Assembly: GCA_958510875.1 (NCBI GenBank)
Contig: OY294067.1
Coordinates: 105,196,010 to 105,260,009 of the forward strand
Source: Endomychus coccineus
Taxonomy: Eukaryota > Arthropoda > Insecta > Coleoptera > Endomychidae
DNA: 64,000 nucleotides
Reading direction: 5' to 3'
Part shown: piece after piece, positions 1 to 10,049 of the stretch
Position numbering within the stretch: the first letter of the stretch is position 1
How the letters are laid out: the number at the start of each line of letters is the position of its first letter
Translations under genes and position numbers: made by a program
Notes under the pieces: generated by a model
Databases searched by the model: none
What the model was told of the DNA's origin: nothing
Seen by the model: the letters and a program-made list of their open reading frames with translations, nothing else

Positions 1-657
1 AGCTCCTAAAATGGGTCAGAATTGACTTCCACTGCTTTTTGAGATTGGTAGTCCATCTATATTAACATTCATTAATAATCGTTTGGGAGGATTTTCAGGA
101 TAATATATTCCAACAGATGTTAATAATACCGCTTTTACACCGAAATGAACATAGCTTCCTGGTGACATATCTATAATTGGTACCTCCCTTGGGGTTTCAA
201 GAATGGTTCGTGTGTCCTTGGGAACTTGTAAACCATGGCTATTAAGAATAACCAATAAATTATTTGCTTGAATTTTGGAAATATTTGACTCAACCAACCA
301 TTCTCGCAAATCTTGCTGAATGGTTCGTTGAGGATTGAGATGATTTTTATCTGATGAATAATCACTAGATTCACTGATGGACTCATCACTGGACAGATCT
401 CTTGAATTAAAAAAAGTGTTTGATTTTCGTTGCTAGGTGCTTCGTCATATTCCTGTGAATCAATATAATTGCAATTGTCAATAACATTAACACTATCCAA
501 ACTATCCGACCTCATTATTACTTTATTCCAGGAGGTGCATCAGTACAAGCATTATTAATATTATTATCCGATTTGCTTTGAATGCCCATCATGGTTATTC
601 GGCGCCTTTTTTGCCTATTGCTAAGGTATCTAACAGGCTTATATCCAGCTGAAATAC
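1..657 (-). pseudogene. TNP2-like (CACTA/EnSpm-like) transposase fragment
   Basis: The clearest block reads 309 down to 16, with motifs KDTRTILETPR, GSYVHFG and NVNIDGLPISKSSGSQF. The same order (a glycine/histidine block, then N-I-D-G-L-P-I-S-K-S) recurs in the second copy at 31580-32350, so this is one dispersed family. I recognise it as a common insect transposase-like family resembling TNP2 of CACTA elements; that family name is from memory. The frame stops at a TGA just after S-Q-F, where the family normally has Trp followed by P-I-L, so Trp to stop is likely. Upstream coding can be followed through a serine-rich stretch (about 310-400), a frame change near the T-run at 407-417, an acidic stretch to about 515, and a basic K-R-R-R block to about 657. 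It is decayed and continues beyond base 1. Confidence 0.55.
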
Positions 658-1067
658 TTCTTATATTACTTCGCTAAATAATAGATATATGAAATAAGGT
701 ATACTTATCTTTCGATGTGATAATAAATATTCTCACACATCAATCAAAACAGGGGAACTTAATTGATGGAATGATTATATGAATATGAATGAATTTCTTT
801 TTGGCGGTTGCCGACTACCATTGGGTTAACCTAAAATGGCTGGAACGAGTTCACATTACCGCTGTCGGATCATCAGTTAGGTCTACACAACAGAAATACC
901 CTCCGTAAAACGAGAACATGGAAAAAAAACATCACTTATCTTCTCTACACACTTTTTAACAGATAACATACGAACAATTAAGTATGCAACGATCAACAGG
1001 AACTATAAGGATAAGGGCCTTCCGCGAGACGAGAACTTCAATAAAGAGTAAAGAAAGACTACTATCA

Positions 1068-4000
1068 CTATACTAGCTATGCTATAACCAAAGAGTTCTA
1101 TATATAGAGATGACAAGTCGGATTTATACCGTATTTTGGGAGTCTCCCTTTTTTCGTTCTTTACGCATGATCGAGGCAGGCGACTATTCATTTATGACGC
1201 TATTGCAGCAGAATAAAGTTTATTTCGTTTTGTTTATATTATTGGTTTTGAGTGATTTTTTTAAATAAATTAAACATGGGTTACAAATGTAAATTTTGTA
1301 AAAAGCAGAAAACACCTCAACAACCAAGAAGTTTTTTCCAGTAAGTTTTTTTATTCTTTGTAAAATAAATGATAATAAATAAAAAGAAAATCTAACCTCA
1401 ATTTGTTTGTTATGTATGTATTATTATATTATTATCTATTTATTTTACAGCTTTCCTGAAAATCTTGAACGACGGAAATTGTGGTGTGAAACAATGTTGC
1501 TTCACCCAAGTTCACTTGCAAAAACTAGTCGACTCTGTAGCGATCATTTTAATGCCAAATACCATCGATATGCTGGAAACAAATTGTTATTGAAACCTGA
1601 TGCTATACCTTATAGGTAATAATTTCAATTATCATTTTTTTAAGTAAATAATTTGATTATAAAAATGCTTATATCTCCATTATATTATTATTTTAAAGGC
1701 TTGATGATCAAAATATGAATGCGAGAGATGATAGCCAGTCAAGTGGTGTAAATGTTATTGACAGTGCTGTACCTTCTCCGATTAGTGATATGGAGTGTGA
1801 TATGGCTGTGATTAATCAATCGACAAGAAGAGTATCTGTTAATACACCTCAAACTGTTAGACGAATTTATCACCAACATGATTTTACATCTGAAGATGCA
1901 TTCAACGACTATCAAAAATATGACAATTATCGAAAGAAACAAGTTAATGTTTTTAACAGTCGATTGAATAGGAGAAATGAACTTGTTTTGAAATTGAGAA
2001 AGGAAAATGCTTGCCTGAAGGATAAATTACAAAAATTAAAATCAATTAACACACAGGTAAATAAAGAAAGGTTAACTTGTAAAAGCTGAACTTTTTAAAT
2101 TGTTGATGGTATAATTTGAAATATATTTTCATATATTTTGTTATACCTTGGAATCAATAATTTATGAAGTGACTGCTTAAATTTACATGTGTAAAAATTG
2201 AAAAATAACAAAATAATGCTTTGTTTTCTTTGAAGAATTTTCGAAATGGAACTTTTTGGTTTTTTTATTCGTATTAAGCATTGTGTTTCTTCATTTTATT
2301 TTAGAATATGCTAGATAGTTTTTTAATCAAGTCATTGCTCGTTGTAATGATACAGCCAATGACACCATAAAAACTTCAACTAAGAGTTATTCGCCAGAAA
2401 TTATGGATTTTTCATCTTCGTTGCATTTTCAATCGCCTGCTGCTTATGATTATGTTAGAAAACAATTTCTCAATGCTCTTCCATGTTCAAGAACTCTTGA
2501 TCGTTGGACCACAGATGATACTTTCTCTACTGGCATCGATGTAACCATGCTCCAGACAATCCAACAGCAGACTCAAAGTAAAAATTATGTTTATAATATT
2601 ACATTCGATGAAATGTTCATTCGATCAATGGATTCTAATAACTGGAATCCTCAATCTCGACTGTGGGAAGGTGTAGTAGATACAGGAGAAGATAGTGATA
2701 GTACCAATTTAAAAATAGCCAAAAAAACACTAGTTTTTATGTTAGTTTGTTTAAATTCCAACTTCAAAGCTCCTATAGCATATTATATAATTGATCGTAT
2801 TACAGTGGGTGATAAATTCAAATATTTGAATCAAATTTTAACAGAATGCCATAATTATGATATTTTAGTAAAAAGTATTAGTTTTGATGGTGACAGTACT
2901 CATATTGGAGCTTGTAAATCATTTGGGGCAAATTTAAATGTACATGATGAAAATTTCAATCCAACTTTTGTTCATCCAATTAGCAAACATACTATTTATA
3001 TTTTTTATGACCCCTGTCATATGATCAAGTTAATTAGAAATTATTTGCATAAAACTAAAATATATTTTAATAATGATGTTATTGAGTGGAAATATATCAG
3101 AAAATTGCATGAAGTGCAGGTCTCCGAGGGTATGCATTTAGCATGCAAAATTAATGAAAGGCATGTGGATTTTGAAAATGAGAAAATGAAAGTTTTTCTT
3201 GCTACTCAAACTTTGAGTAGAAGTGTCTCCGTAGCAATGAATATTTTAAGAGAAGAAAAACGAGAAGCTTTCTCATTTTCGAAACCTACAGAAGATTTTT
3301 GCCTCAATATGAATAATTCATTCGATCTTTTAAATGTTGTGAATAAGTTTGAACAAAATACTGGCTGCTCCCGTAGACCTGTTACTTCATCCAATTTTAA
3401 TAATATTTTTATTGAATGTTCAGATTATATAGATTATATTAAGAAATTGTATATTGATGTTGATACATCTAAATCTTATTCCGATATAGAGAAAATACAT
3501 GCCAAAGAAATCGTTATGGAAAAAAATAAAAAAGGAGATGTAAAATACATTGTTAAAGGTGAAATGAAAAGATTATCCGCAACAATCCATTTCTCCACAA
3601 AGACTGGATTTTGTGGTATGGTTATATGTCTAACTAATTTAATGTATATGGCTCATGAGCTTTTAACCAAGAATATTTCTTGTCTTACAAAATCTCTCAA
3701 GATCATGTTGAGCTTTTTTTCTCAATTAGTCGTCGCCAAAATGGCAATGCTGTAAATCCGATTTCGGTACAATTGAAAAAATGCATGAAAAAATTAAAAT
3801 TTAACGCATTATCTGTTGCTGCATCAAAACATGCAAATTGTTCTGCTTTAGATAAAACGAATCTGTTACGTATTGCCAAAAAAAAACAAAAAACCAAGAA
3901 GTTGAAGGCATATAACGCCAAAGAACTATTATGTAAAAATGTAGTATTTAATTTTGATGTACAAGAACATTCTTGGAATATCTCCAATTATAGTAAAATC

Positions 4001-4772
4001 ATTGTTAAGCATATAGGAGGTAGTGTTGTACAAGCAATATGCAAGCCATTTTATAAAAAAAAAAGTCCAAGAAAAACCAATTGTACATTTTGTATAGATT
4101 TAGTTAAATCTAAATCAATATTATCAATGTCTGTATTAAGTAAAATAAAAAATTGGGGAGGATTTTGTAATCCTACCGATGAAGTTAAATATATATGTTA
4201 CATTGCGGAAGAAGTATTTTTAGCACATGAAAAAAATATATTTAAATATGATATTTTCAATTTTTTGGTTATCGAAGCATTAAGAAAAATACCAAATAAT
4301 ATATTTGATAAAAATTGTACCATTTCACATGATTCTAGTCATAAATTTAAATTAATTGAGTCTGTTTTAGAAATTTATTTTAATGCGAGATTGAAATATA
4401 AATCGCAAACTATGTGTAAGAAAAATAATTTCAAGAATACCAATGTACGACAACATAATACAAGATTAACTTGTTTTTATGGAAGATAGAAAATTTTTTT
4501 TACAATAAATTATAATATATTTTAAAAAAATCTGTTATTATTGAAAATGTATTCCCTTTTTTCCTTATATATATATATATATTTTTTTAAAGCGGCGCGC
4601 CTTTTGTATTTCGTTTGGTTTGAGAAAGGGAAAAAACAAGCCTCCTCGATCGCTTGGGACGCGGAGAGAGGGTAACCGCGCTGGACTCCCAAAATACGTT
4701 CTCTTTATATACAAACGATACAACTTGTCATCTCTATATATAGAACTCTTTGGCTATAACTAAACTAGCTTA
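1068..4772 (+). mobile_element. P-element-like DNA transposon
   Basis: A THAP-domain transposase gene is flanked by inverted sequence. The left arm (about 1068-1170) contains AAAGAGTTCTATATATAGAG followed by ATGACAAG; the right arm (about 4684-4772) contains the reverse complement. Near the inner ends both arms hold an inverted copy of TATTTTGGGAGTC. The outermost bases align only imperfectly (for example GCTATGCTATAACC against the complement of GGCTATAACTAAACTAGC), so the exact ends and the expected 8-bp target duplication are not resolved. The length of about 3.7 kb is normal for a full P-type element. The gene has at least two frameshifts, so this copy is probably immobile without help. 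Confidence 0.75.
1276..4489 (+). pseudogene. P-element-type transposase with THAP domain (frameshifted)
   Basis: Exon 1 (1276-1340) starts MGYKCKFCKK and exon 2 (1451-1615) continues FHFPENLERRKLW to SRLCSDHF, together the C2-C-H THAP DNA-binding domain. Exon 3 (1699-2056) holds a linker and a Leu/Lys-rich coiled coil. GT/AG junctions keep the frame across all three. The main exon (about 2305-4489) carries the RNase-H-like core: YNITFDEMF, SFDGDSTHIGA, YDPCHMIKLIRN, and QDHVELFFS, which corresponds to the region with the last acidic residues in Drosophila P transposase. Two frameshifts break it: one in the T-run near 2318-2326 after the exon 4 acceptor, and one near 3670-3685 just before QDHVELFF. 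The C-terminal part then stays open to 4489. The order matches P/THAP9 transposases. It is inactive as read unless the shifts are assembly errors. Confidence 0.8.
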
Positions 4773-4810
4773 GATGCTTAGAATAATTGACACCGAGCTG
4801 GCTTTTTGTC

Positions 4811-4947
4811 GTACACTCGGGGTAACACTGTTCTTCTCGGACCTCTCATTCTCTGTTTGTCGTATTTCAACATTTACTCTTCGTACTCGCATCTACAAGG
4901 TGGAGAGAATGTGAGGTCCGAGAAGAAAAGCGCTACCCCGAGTGTAC
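4811..4947. repeat. Foldback repeat with 44-base arms
   Basis: Bases 4811-4854 (starting GTACACTCGGGGTA) and 4904-4947 (ending TACCCCGAGTGTAC) are near-complete reverse complements around a 49-base loop. It lies just outside the right arm of the P-like element and may be a separate small insertion or a remnant of another element end. No coding content is supported. Confidence 0.8.
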
Positions 4948-5479
4948 TGCTCTTAAACATCGCGTATTATTTTGTAGCTTCGTTAGTCGTTACAGTTGTT
5001 CTATGTTGGTTACTCTAGCTATGTAGAACTCTTACCATCACCAGGACTCACGATCACGATCTGTCTCTCTTTGTATCATACTTTATTTCATTTATTGAAA
5101 AGTTATGACTTCACAAGTGCAATGATGTATCACACTCAACAATAATGTTTTGTTCAGAGCTTTTCCATAAGACTTGATCACGGTCGTATGCACGAGGTAG
5201 CATAATAATAAATATTTAATTACTCAATCCCCATCTTGTTAATAGTAGATTTTGAATAAAAATACCAAGATACAAAAAACCTAATGATTGAGTTTTTAAG
5301 ACACTAACTCGTGCAGAATTTTTATGAAGACCATTGTATTTCGAATGTTGAAATGTGGGGACTGGTGAAAAATGAGTTATAATAAGAATATCGAGAAGGG
5401 TAGACTGAAGTATTGATATCGAGGGCGAACGTGTGAATGAGAATGAATCTTTGGTTCCAACTCTTATTCTCTTATAAAC
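4948..5479. other. Stretch without a supported gene
   Basis: AT-rich sequence. Short open frames exist on both strands but show no recognisable domain, motif or codon pattern. Confidence 0.6.
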
Positions 5480-5790
5480 TATGAAAGAGTTCACACTGTG
5501 GATTTATTGTAACACTATAAGTAAGAAATAATCACCCTTATTCACTAAAAACACTAATAAAGTACTGAGGACCTTTCAGCTACCAAGTAGCCATCATCAG
5601 AGTAAACTAAATTAACAACCAAAATGTGCCTGCTTAAATACTAGTTGGGGATAATAATATAAACAAAGGGTTACCCTCAGCTGGAGGTAAATCGAAATTT
5701 AGTAAATTGCTTTTTCGTTTATATTTTAAATATAAATGTATTTTTAGTGGATAAGGGTGATTATTTGATGATAGTCTTATTCTCTTAAGG
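5480..5790. repeat. Dispersed foldback repeat, copy 1
   Basis: Shares CACACTGTGGAT, CACTAAAAACACT, CTTTCAGCTACC and AGTAGCCATCATCAGA with the copy at 38948-39115, in the same order. The arms AATCACCCTTATTCACTAAA (about 5531-5550) and TTTAGTGGATAAGGGTGATT (about 5743-5762) are inverted relative to each other. This copy has a longer centre than copy 2. The class is unassigned; it could be a MITE, a SINE or the end of a larger element. Confidence 0.65.
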
Positions 5791-6310
5791 CCAATTTCTC
5801 AAGTAGGTAGTGGGACAACAATAAAAATAACATCTTGTCGAACTAACAGGGTGAGATTAAGAAATGGATTTTCAGAAATAGTCTGTTGACCCTTCTCGGT
5901 ATTCTAAATTCGTAACTTGCCTATCATAAATTATATTGAGAGCAGTTTTTATGAGTAGGTAGGTACCAATTTGAACAAGTATTGTTACCCTGCGTCTAAC
6001 GGTCTTACAACTAATAGAAAAACTAATATTACAATTGTTGGGTTTCACAACACAATTGATAATTATCCAAATTTGGTTTTAGTTAAATGTTATTCAGAAT
6101 AAAATTGAATAAGCTATATATATATGTTATATTCTATCGTGCAGCTCATTGGATATAGAACATAATGTAACATAATAATGTAATGTAATATTGTTTAATA
6201 TTGTTTGGTAATCTATTAAATTTATTATTATATTATATGTATATATTCCAGTTTTCAATCCAAAATTTTAATAGGTATAGTTTATTATATGTGTGCTCTA
6301 AATTAATGTT

Positions 6311-6560
6311 CTCAGTTTAAATTACTTTCAAGACAACTTTAGGAACTCGCAAACTGAATTTCGTGTTCAGATTACGTTCGGGATAACTTTAGGAACTCGC
6401 AGTAAGAATTTCTTATTCTGGTTATATTCGGAATAACTTTAGGAACACGCAATAAGAATTTCTTGTTCAGGTTACGTCTGAGATAACTTGAGGAGTTCGC
6501 AGTAAGAATTTCTTGTTCTGGTTACATTCGGGATAACTTTAGGAACACGCAATAAGAATG
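6311..6560. repeat. 50-bp tandem repeat, five copies
   Basis: AGGAACTCGC or a close variant recurs at 6341, 6391, 6441, 6491 and 6541, a spacing of exactly 50. Each unit also carries TTCTTGTTC(A/T)GGTTACGT-like and GGATAACTTT blocks. The copies differ by several substitutions, so the array is not recent. Confidence 0.85.
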
Positions 6561-6693
6561 ACACTGGCGAATGGAATGTGAGGTCTTCAAGATTTCTCCT
6601 GTGGACAACAGTGAGAATTTCACTTAATTACAGCACATAGATATCACTGAGACCTCGCAAAAGGAGTTCGCATAAGATCCTAATTATAACCTC

Positions 6694-8232
6694 TCAGAGA
6701 TCTCGCGGAGAAGTTTGTGTTACTTGGGTACCCATCGATATCTTCGTCAATGTTGTCATCTCCTTAAGATTTGCAAGCTTTTTTGCAGCGATCATCTTAC
6801 CATTGGGCCATAGCGTACTCATTAAAAAAGTCATCCATTTCGATTTTCGTGCTGTTCCTTCGGTCCTTTTTTTTATATCAATCTTGTGTACAGGTGCGTC
6901 AAATGAATAGTGCTGAACAGTGAGCTGAAACGGTTTATCTTTTTTTAATATAATCGATCTTATTTTTAGCCAGTTTATTTTTTGTCCGTCGATGCTTGTT
7001 TTTCTGTTGACGATTTTTGTTTCAATCATATTGACACTCAAAAAATCACAGGTGTTCATTTCCGTTACCACAAAAGGTTTTTTTTTCGACATTGTTTCAT
7101 TACCTTCACTTATTCGGAGGGCAAATACAATCTTTGCTGGTGTTTTAATGCAGACTCAATTTGAGTAAAATCAGAGTCATTGGGTAAAAAACTGTGGCCT
7201 GAACATAAAAATTTTAAAGTAATATCAGTCAAAGTAGGGGATTCATGTAAGATAGCTTTTAACATAAGAGTTAGTTTAATATTCCGGTTTTGTCCACCGC
7301 ATGAATCACTCCAGAGAATGAGATGTTCGACGCTTTTTTCTATGTGAGCATTTATGTGCTTAAGAAGGCAGGAACCTACCTCTTGAGCCCCTCTTCCTGC
7401 AACGCTTTCAGCCCAAACGTAACAGAATCCCTGATCTTGCTTTCCGTTATGAATACCACAGTTGTATACCCAGAGCTGCCTTTTATAGAATACAATGTTT
7501 GTCGGTATTCTTGGTAAAGGTAATGTTTTTTCTAAATCAAATGTAAGGCACTCATATTTTTCATTTTCTTTAGCCAACTGAAAGTCACATCTTCTTAAAT
7601 TTTGAGCAATTTCTGCGTCTTTTAGGTGATTGGTATAATCTTTTTGAATTTTCTCTCTTTTCCGGGTAAATTTCGTTATCAATTTGTATCTTCAATCTAT
7701 CGCACCTATTACAGGTATCTTTTTTGAGTGTCTTAAATTTCAAATTAAATCGTTGGTAAAATATTTTTTTATAGGATGGCATTCTTACAGGTATTTCAAT
7801 TTCTTGGCTATACTTCTCGTACATTTTCTGTATTGTCATTTCCGGGGGCAAAAATTCAGCGCTTGTTTGTTCTCTACGATAGTGAGATTTATATTTTGGA
7901 ATTTTTTTAATTTGTTCAATTACCTCCTGAATTTCGGCTTCTGGAAGTTTATTTTGCCCTACTTGTCTAATACCTCTTTGGTCAGTTAAAGAAATTTCAC
8001 CTCTGAATTTCTTTAAGACGGTATTAACTTTAAATGTTAATACCTCTTTGGTCAGTTAAAGAAATTTCACCTCTGAATTTCTTTATGGCGGTATTAACTT
8101 TAAATGTTGTGATGTTAAACGTTCTAATATACATTTCACGGCATACCACTTTGTCTTGTATTTTATACAACATATATGTTCGGCTGGTTAGCATGTGTGC
8201 AAACTTGCTGTCAATAAATTGGAAATTACTAT
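6694..8232 (-). pseudogene. DUF7869-like, probable transposon-encoded protein, 3' part
   Basis: On the minus strand, from 8220 down, the protein reads CREMYIRTFNITTFKV, then a spacer, then DTCNRCDRLKIQI (Cys pair), then RRCDFQLAKENEKYECLTFDLEK, YNCGIHNGKQDQGFCYVW, LILWSDSCGGQNRN, LCSGHSFLPNDSDFTQIE and a C-terminal block to 6694. This is a very common insect repeat protein that I recall being filed as DUF7869. The spaced acidic residues (FDLEK, WSDSCGGQN, PNDSDF..IE) look like an RNase-H-fold active site, so a DDE-type transposase is a reasonable inference. Frame changes occur near 7095 and 7675, and a 70-bp tandem duplication breaks the frame at 7971-8110. The 5' part lies at 13130-14031, beyond an inserted retrotransposon. 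Confidence 0.65.
7971..8110. repeat. 70-bp tandem duplication inside coding sequence
   Basis: 7971-8040 and 8041-8110 are almost identical; the visible differences are CTTTAAGACG against CTTTATGGCG and the last bases. Seventy is not a multiple of three, so the duplication itself breaks the DUF7869-like frame. Confidence 0.9.
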
Positions 8233-8453
8233 AACATTGGGTACTTTGTTTATCCCAAAACTGTGCTCAAAGTGTAATAACAATATATTAAACAAACTTC
8301 TAAAATAATCGCAGTGAAAGAAGTACTAACTAACAAGATATTACTAATAATTGGAACAATTTCACTTCATTTTATAAAGTGCTCTGAAAACTAAAAATAT
8401 GTGATTAATTGAATTAGTAACATCTGCTGAAGAGCAAAAACTTCTGGAATAGA

Positions 8454-10016
8454 ATGAATTGTTATCAGTGCAAACAAGTAAGTGAACAAAAAAGTATCTA
8501 TAAATGTGATTCCTGTATGTCATCTTTTTGTAAAAAATGTAGCTTATTATCTGCAACGGAAATAAGATGCATGGAACTTAGTAATAAATTATTAAAATTT
8601 TATTGCCCCAATTGTTTATCAACAAATCAAAATGTAGATATTGAAAATATCATGGCTGCAAACAAGAAATTGAGAAATGAAATAAACCAACTGAGAGAAA
8701 TAAATTACAATAATGTAGGCAGTGCTTCATATAACAGGAAAAAGTCACTATCAGATAATGATTGTGAAATCAAAGAATTAGAAAATCTGAACTCTAAATT
8801 GCAAATACAACAAGAAAAGGGTCAACAAGCAGAAGAAATAATAAATAAACTGCTTAATGAAAATGAGGATCTTAAGAATCAAAATAAAATATTGAAAATT
8901 GAAAACGCTAATATAAAAAATATTAATGAAACTCAATACGAAGAAATTGAAAAACTAAAACATAAAACTGCTGCTAAAAATAAATATACTGATATCACAC
9001 AAATTTATGAACACATATGTTCTGACTTCTCAACTAAAATTGAACAACTGAAAAATGAAATGATGCTAGAACTAAATGCTATAAAAGTGATTGCGACAAA
9101 GAAATCCGACACGAGAAGTTACGCTGACTTTCTGAAAAATAATCAAACTACTAATGGAAAAACCGGAAACACCAAATTAATCGAACTCAATAATGAATTT
9201 GGGAACACCCAAAATACAGATGTTTCTGACTTGCAGATGCAAAAATCGAATAAGATAAAACCAGTGAAAATCAATACTAGTATTGTAATAAAGCCAAAAA
9301 ATAAGCAAGACCACGCTCAAAGCAAGAGTGACTTACATAAATTTGTAAGACCTCAAGATCTGAAAGTAGCCATATCAAGTGTTAATAACACTAGACAAGG
9401 AGGTTTGTTAATAACATGTGAAAATAGTACAGATCGTGAAAAAATGAAACGTGAAACCGAGCTAAAATTGGGAGACAAATATAATGTAACCATTCCAAAA
9501 GGAAAAAAGCCATTGATTAAAATTGTTGGTCTTGAGCAGGAATTAAATGAAGCAGACCTAGTAGAAGCAATGATGAACCAAAATAAATTTATAAAAGAAA
9601 CTGCAGACATAAAGCTTATAACCACCAAGAAAATGAAAACTAGATGGTATGCCATTATTGAATGTGATGGAAATACCTACAAGAGTATCCTTGAAAATGG
9701 AGCTTCATGTATTCGGTTTGGAGCATGTTCTGTCTATGAATATTTTAGTATCTATAGGTGCTATAACTGCTCAGGTTTTGGTCATAGTGCTAAAGACTGT
9801 AAAATAGAAAGTGTTTGTTTGAAATGTGGCAATCATGGTCACTCTGGTAATAATTGTGATAGTGAATCAAACAGATGTCCCAACTGTGTAGAAGCAAATG
9901 ACAAATTCTCTTTAAAATTGAATTCGAATCATTCCCCATTCGATTATAACTGTCCAGTATTAGTTCAAAAAATTAACAATGAGAAACGAAAATTAGAAAT
10001 GGAAACAAATCAATAG
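8454..10016 (+). CDS. Retrotransposon ORF1: zinc-finger, coiled-coil, CCHC RNA-binding protein
   Basis: A 520-residue open frame. Residues about 3-54 form a PHD-like cysteine cluster (CYQCKQ, CDSCMSSFCKKC, FYCPNC). Residues about 65-220 are charged and heptad-like, a probable coiled coil for multimerisation. A middle globular region (about 285-440) could be an RRM-type fold. The C-terminal region has two CCHC knuckles, CYNCSGFGHSAKDC and CLKCGNHGHSGNNC, then CPNC. This order fits ORF1 proteins of Jockey/CR1-group elements, which bind element RNA and form ribonucleoprotein particles. It ends 33 bases before the ORF2 start. Confidence 0.85.
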   Translation: MNCYQCKQVSEQKSIYKCDSCMSSFCKKCSLLSATEIRCMELSNKLLKFYCPNCLSTNQNVDIENIMAANKKLRNEINQLREINYNNVGSASYNRKKSLSDNDCEIKELENLNSKLQIQQEKGQQAEEIINKLLNENEDLKNQNKILKIENANIKNINETQYEEIEKLKHKTAAKNKYTDITQIYEHICSDFSTKIEQLKNEMMLELNAIKVIATKKSDTRSYADFLKNNQTTNGKTGNTKLIELNNEFGNTQNTDVSDLQMQKSNKIKPVKINTSIVIKPKNKQDHAQSKSDLHKFVRPQDLKVAISSVNNTRQGGLLITCENSTDREKMKRETELKLGDKYNVTIPKGKKPLIKIVGLEQELNEADLVEAMMNQNKFIKETADIKLITTKKMKTRWYAIIECDGNTYKSILENGASCIRFGACSVYEYFSIYRCYNCSGFGHSAKDCKIESVCLKCGNHGHSGNNCDSESNRCPNCVEANDKFSLKLNSNHSPFDYNCPVLVQKINNEKRKLEMETNQ

Positions 10017-10049
10017 CAATTACCTAATAACAAACTCGATACCTCTAAA

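Noticed and set aside
1003..1191. Small minus-strand open frame
   Set aside because: Lies within the left inverted repeat of the P-like element and has no domain.
5560..5610. CTGATGA...GAAA on the minus strand, reminiscent of a hammerhead ribozyme core around a GCTAC/GTAGC stem
   Set aside because: There is an extra base next to the CTGATGA box, the closing pair is only G-T, and no convincing third stem ending in a U-H cleavage site was found in either copy. Covariation would be needed.
8220..8240. TATA as target duplication of the first retrotransposon
   Set aside because: Four bases shared in AT-rich sequence is not significant.
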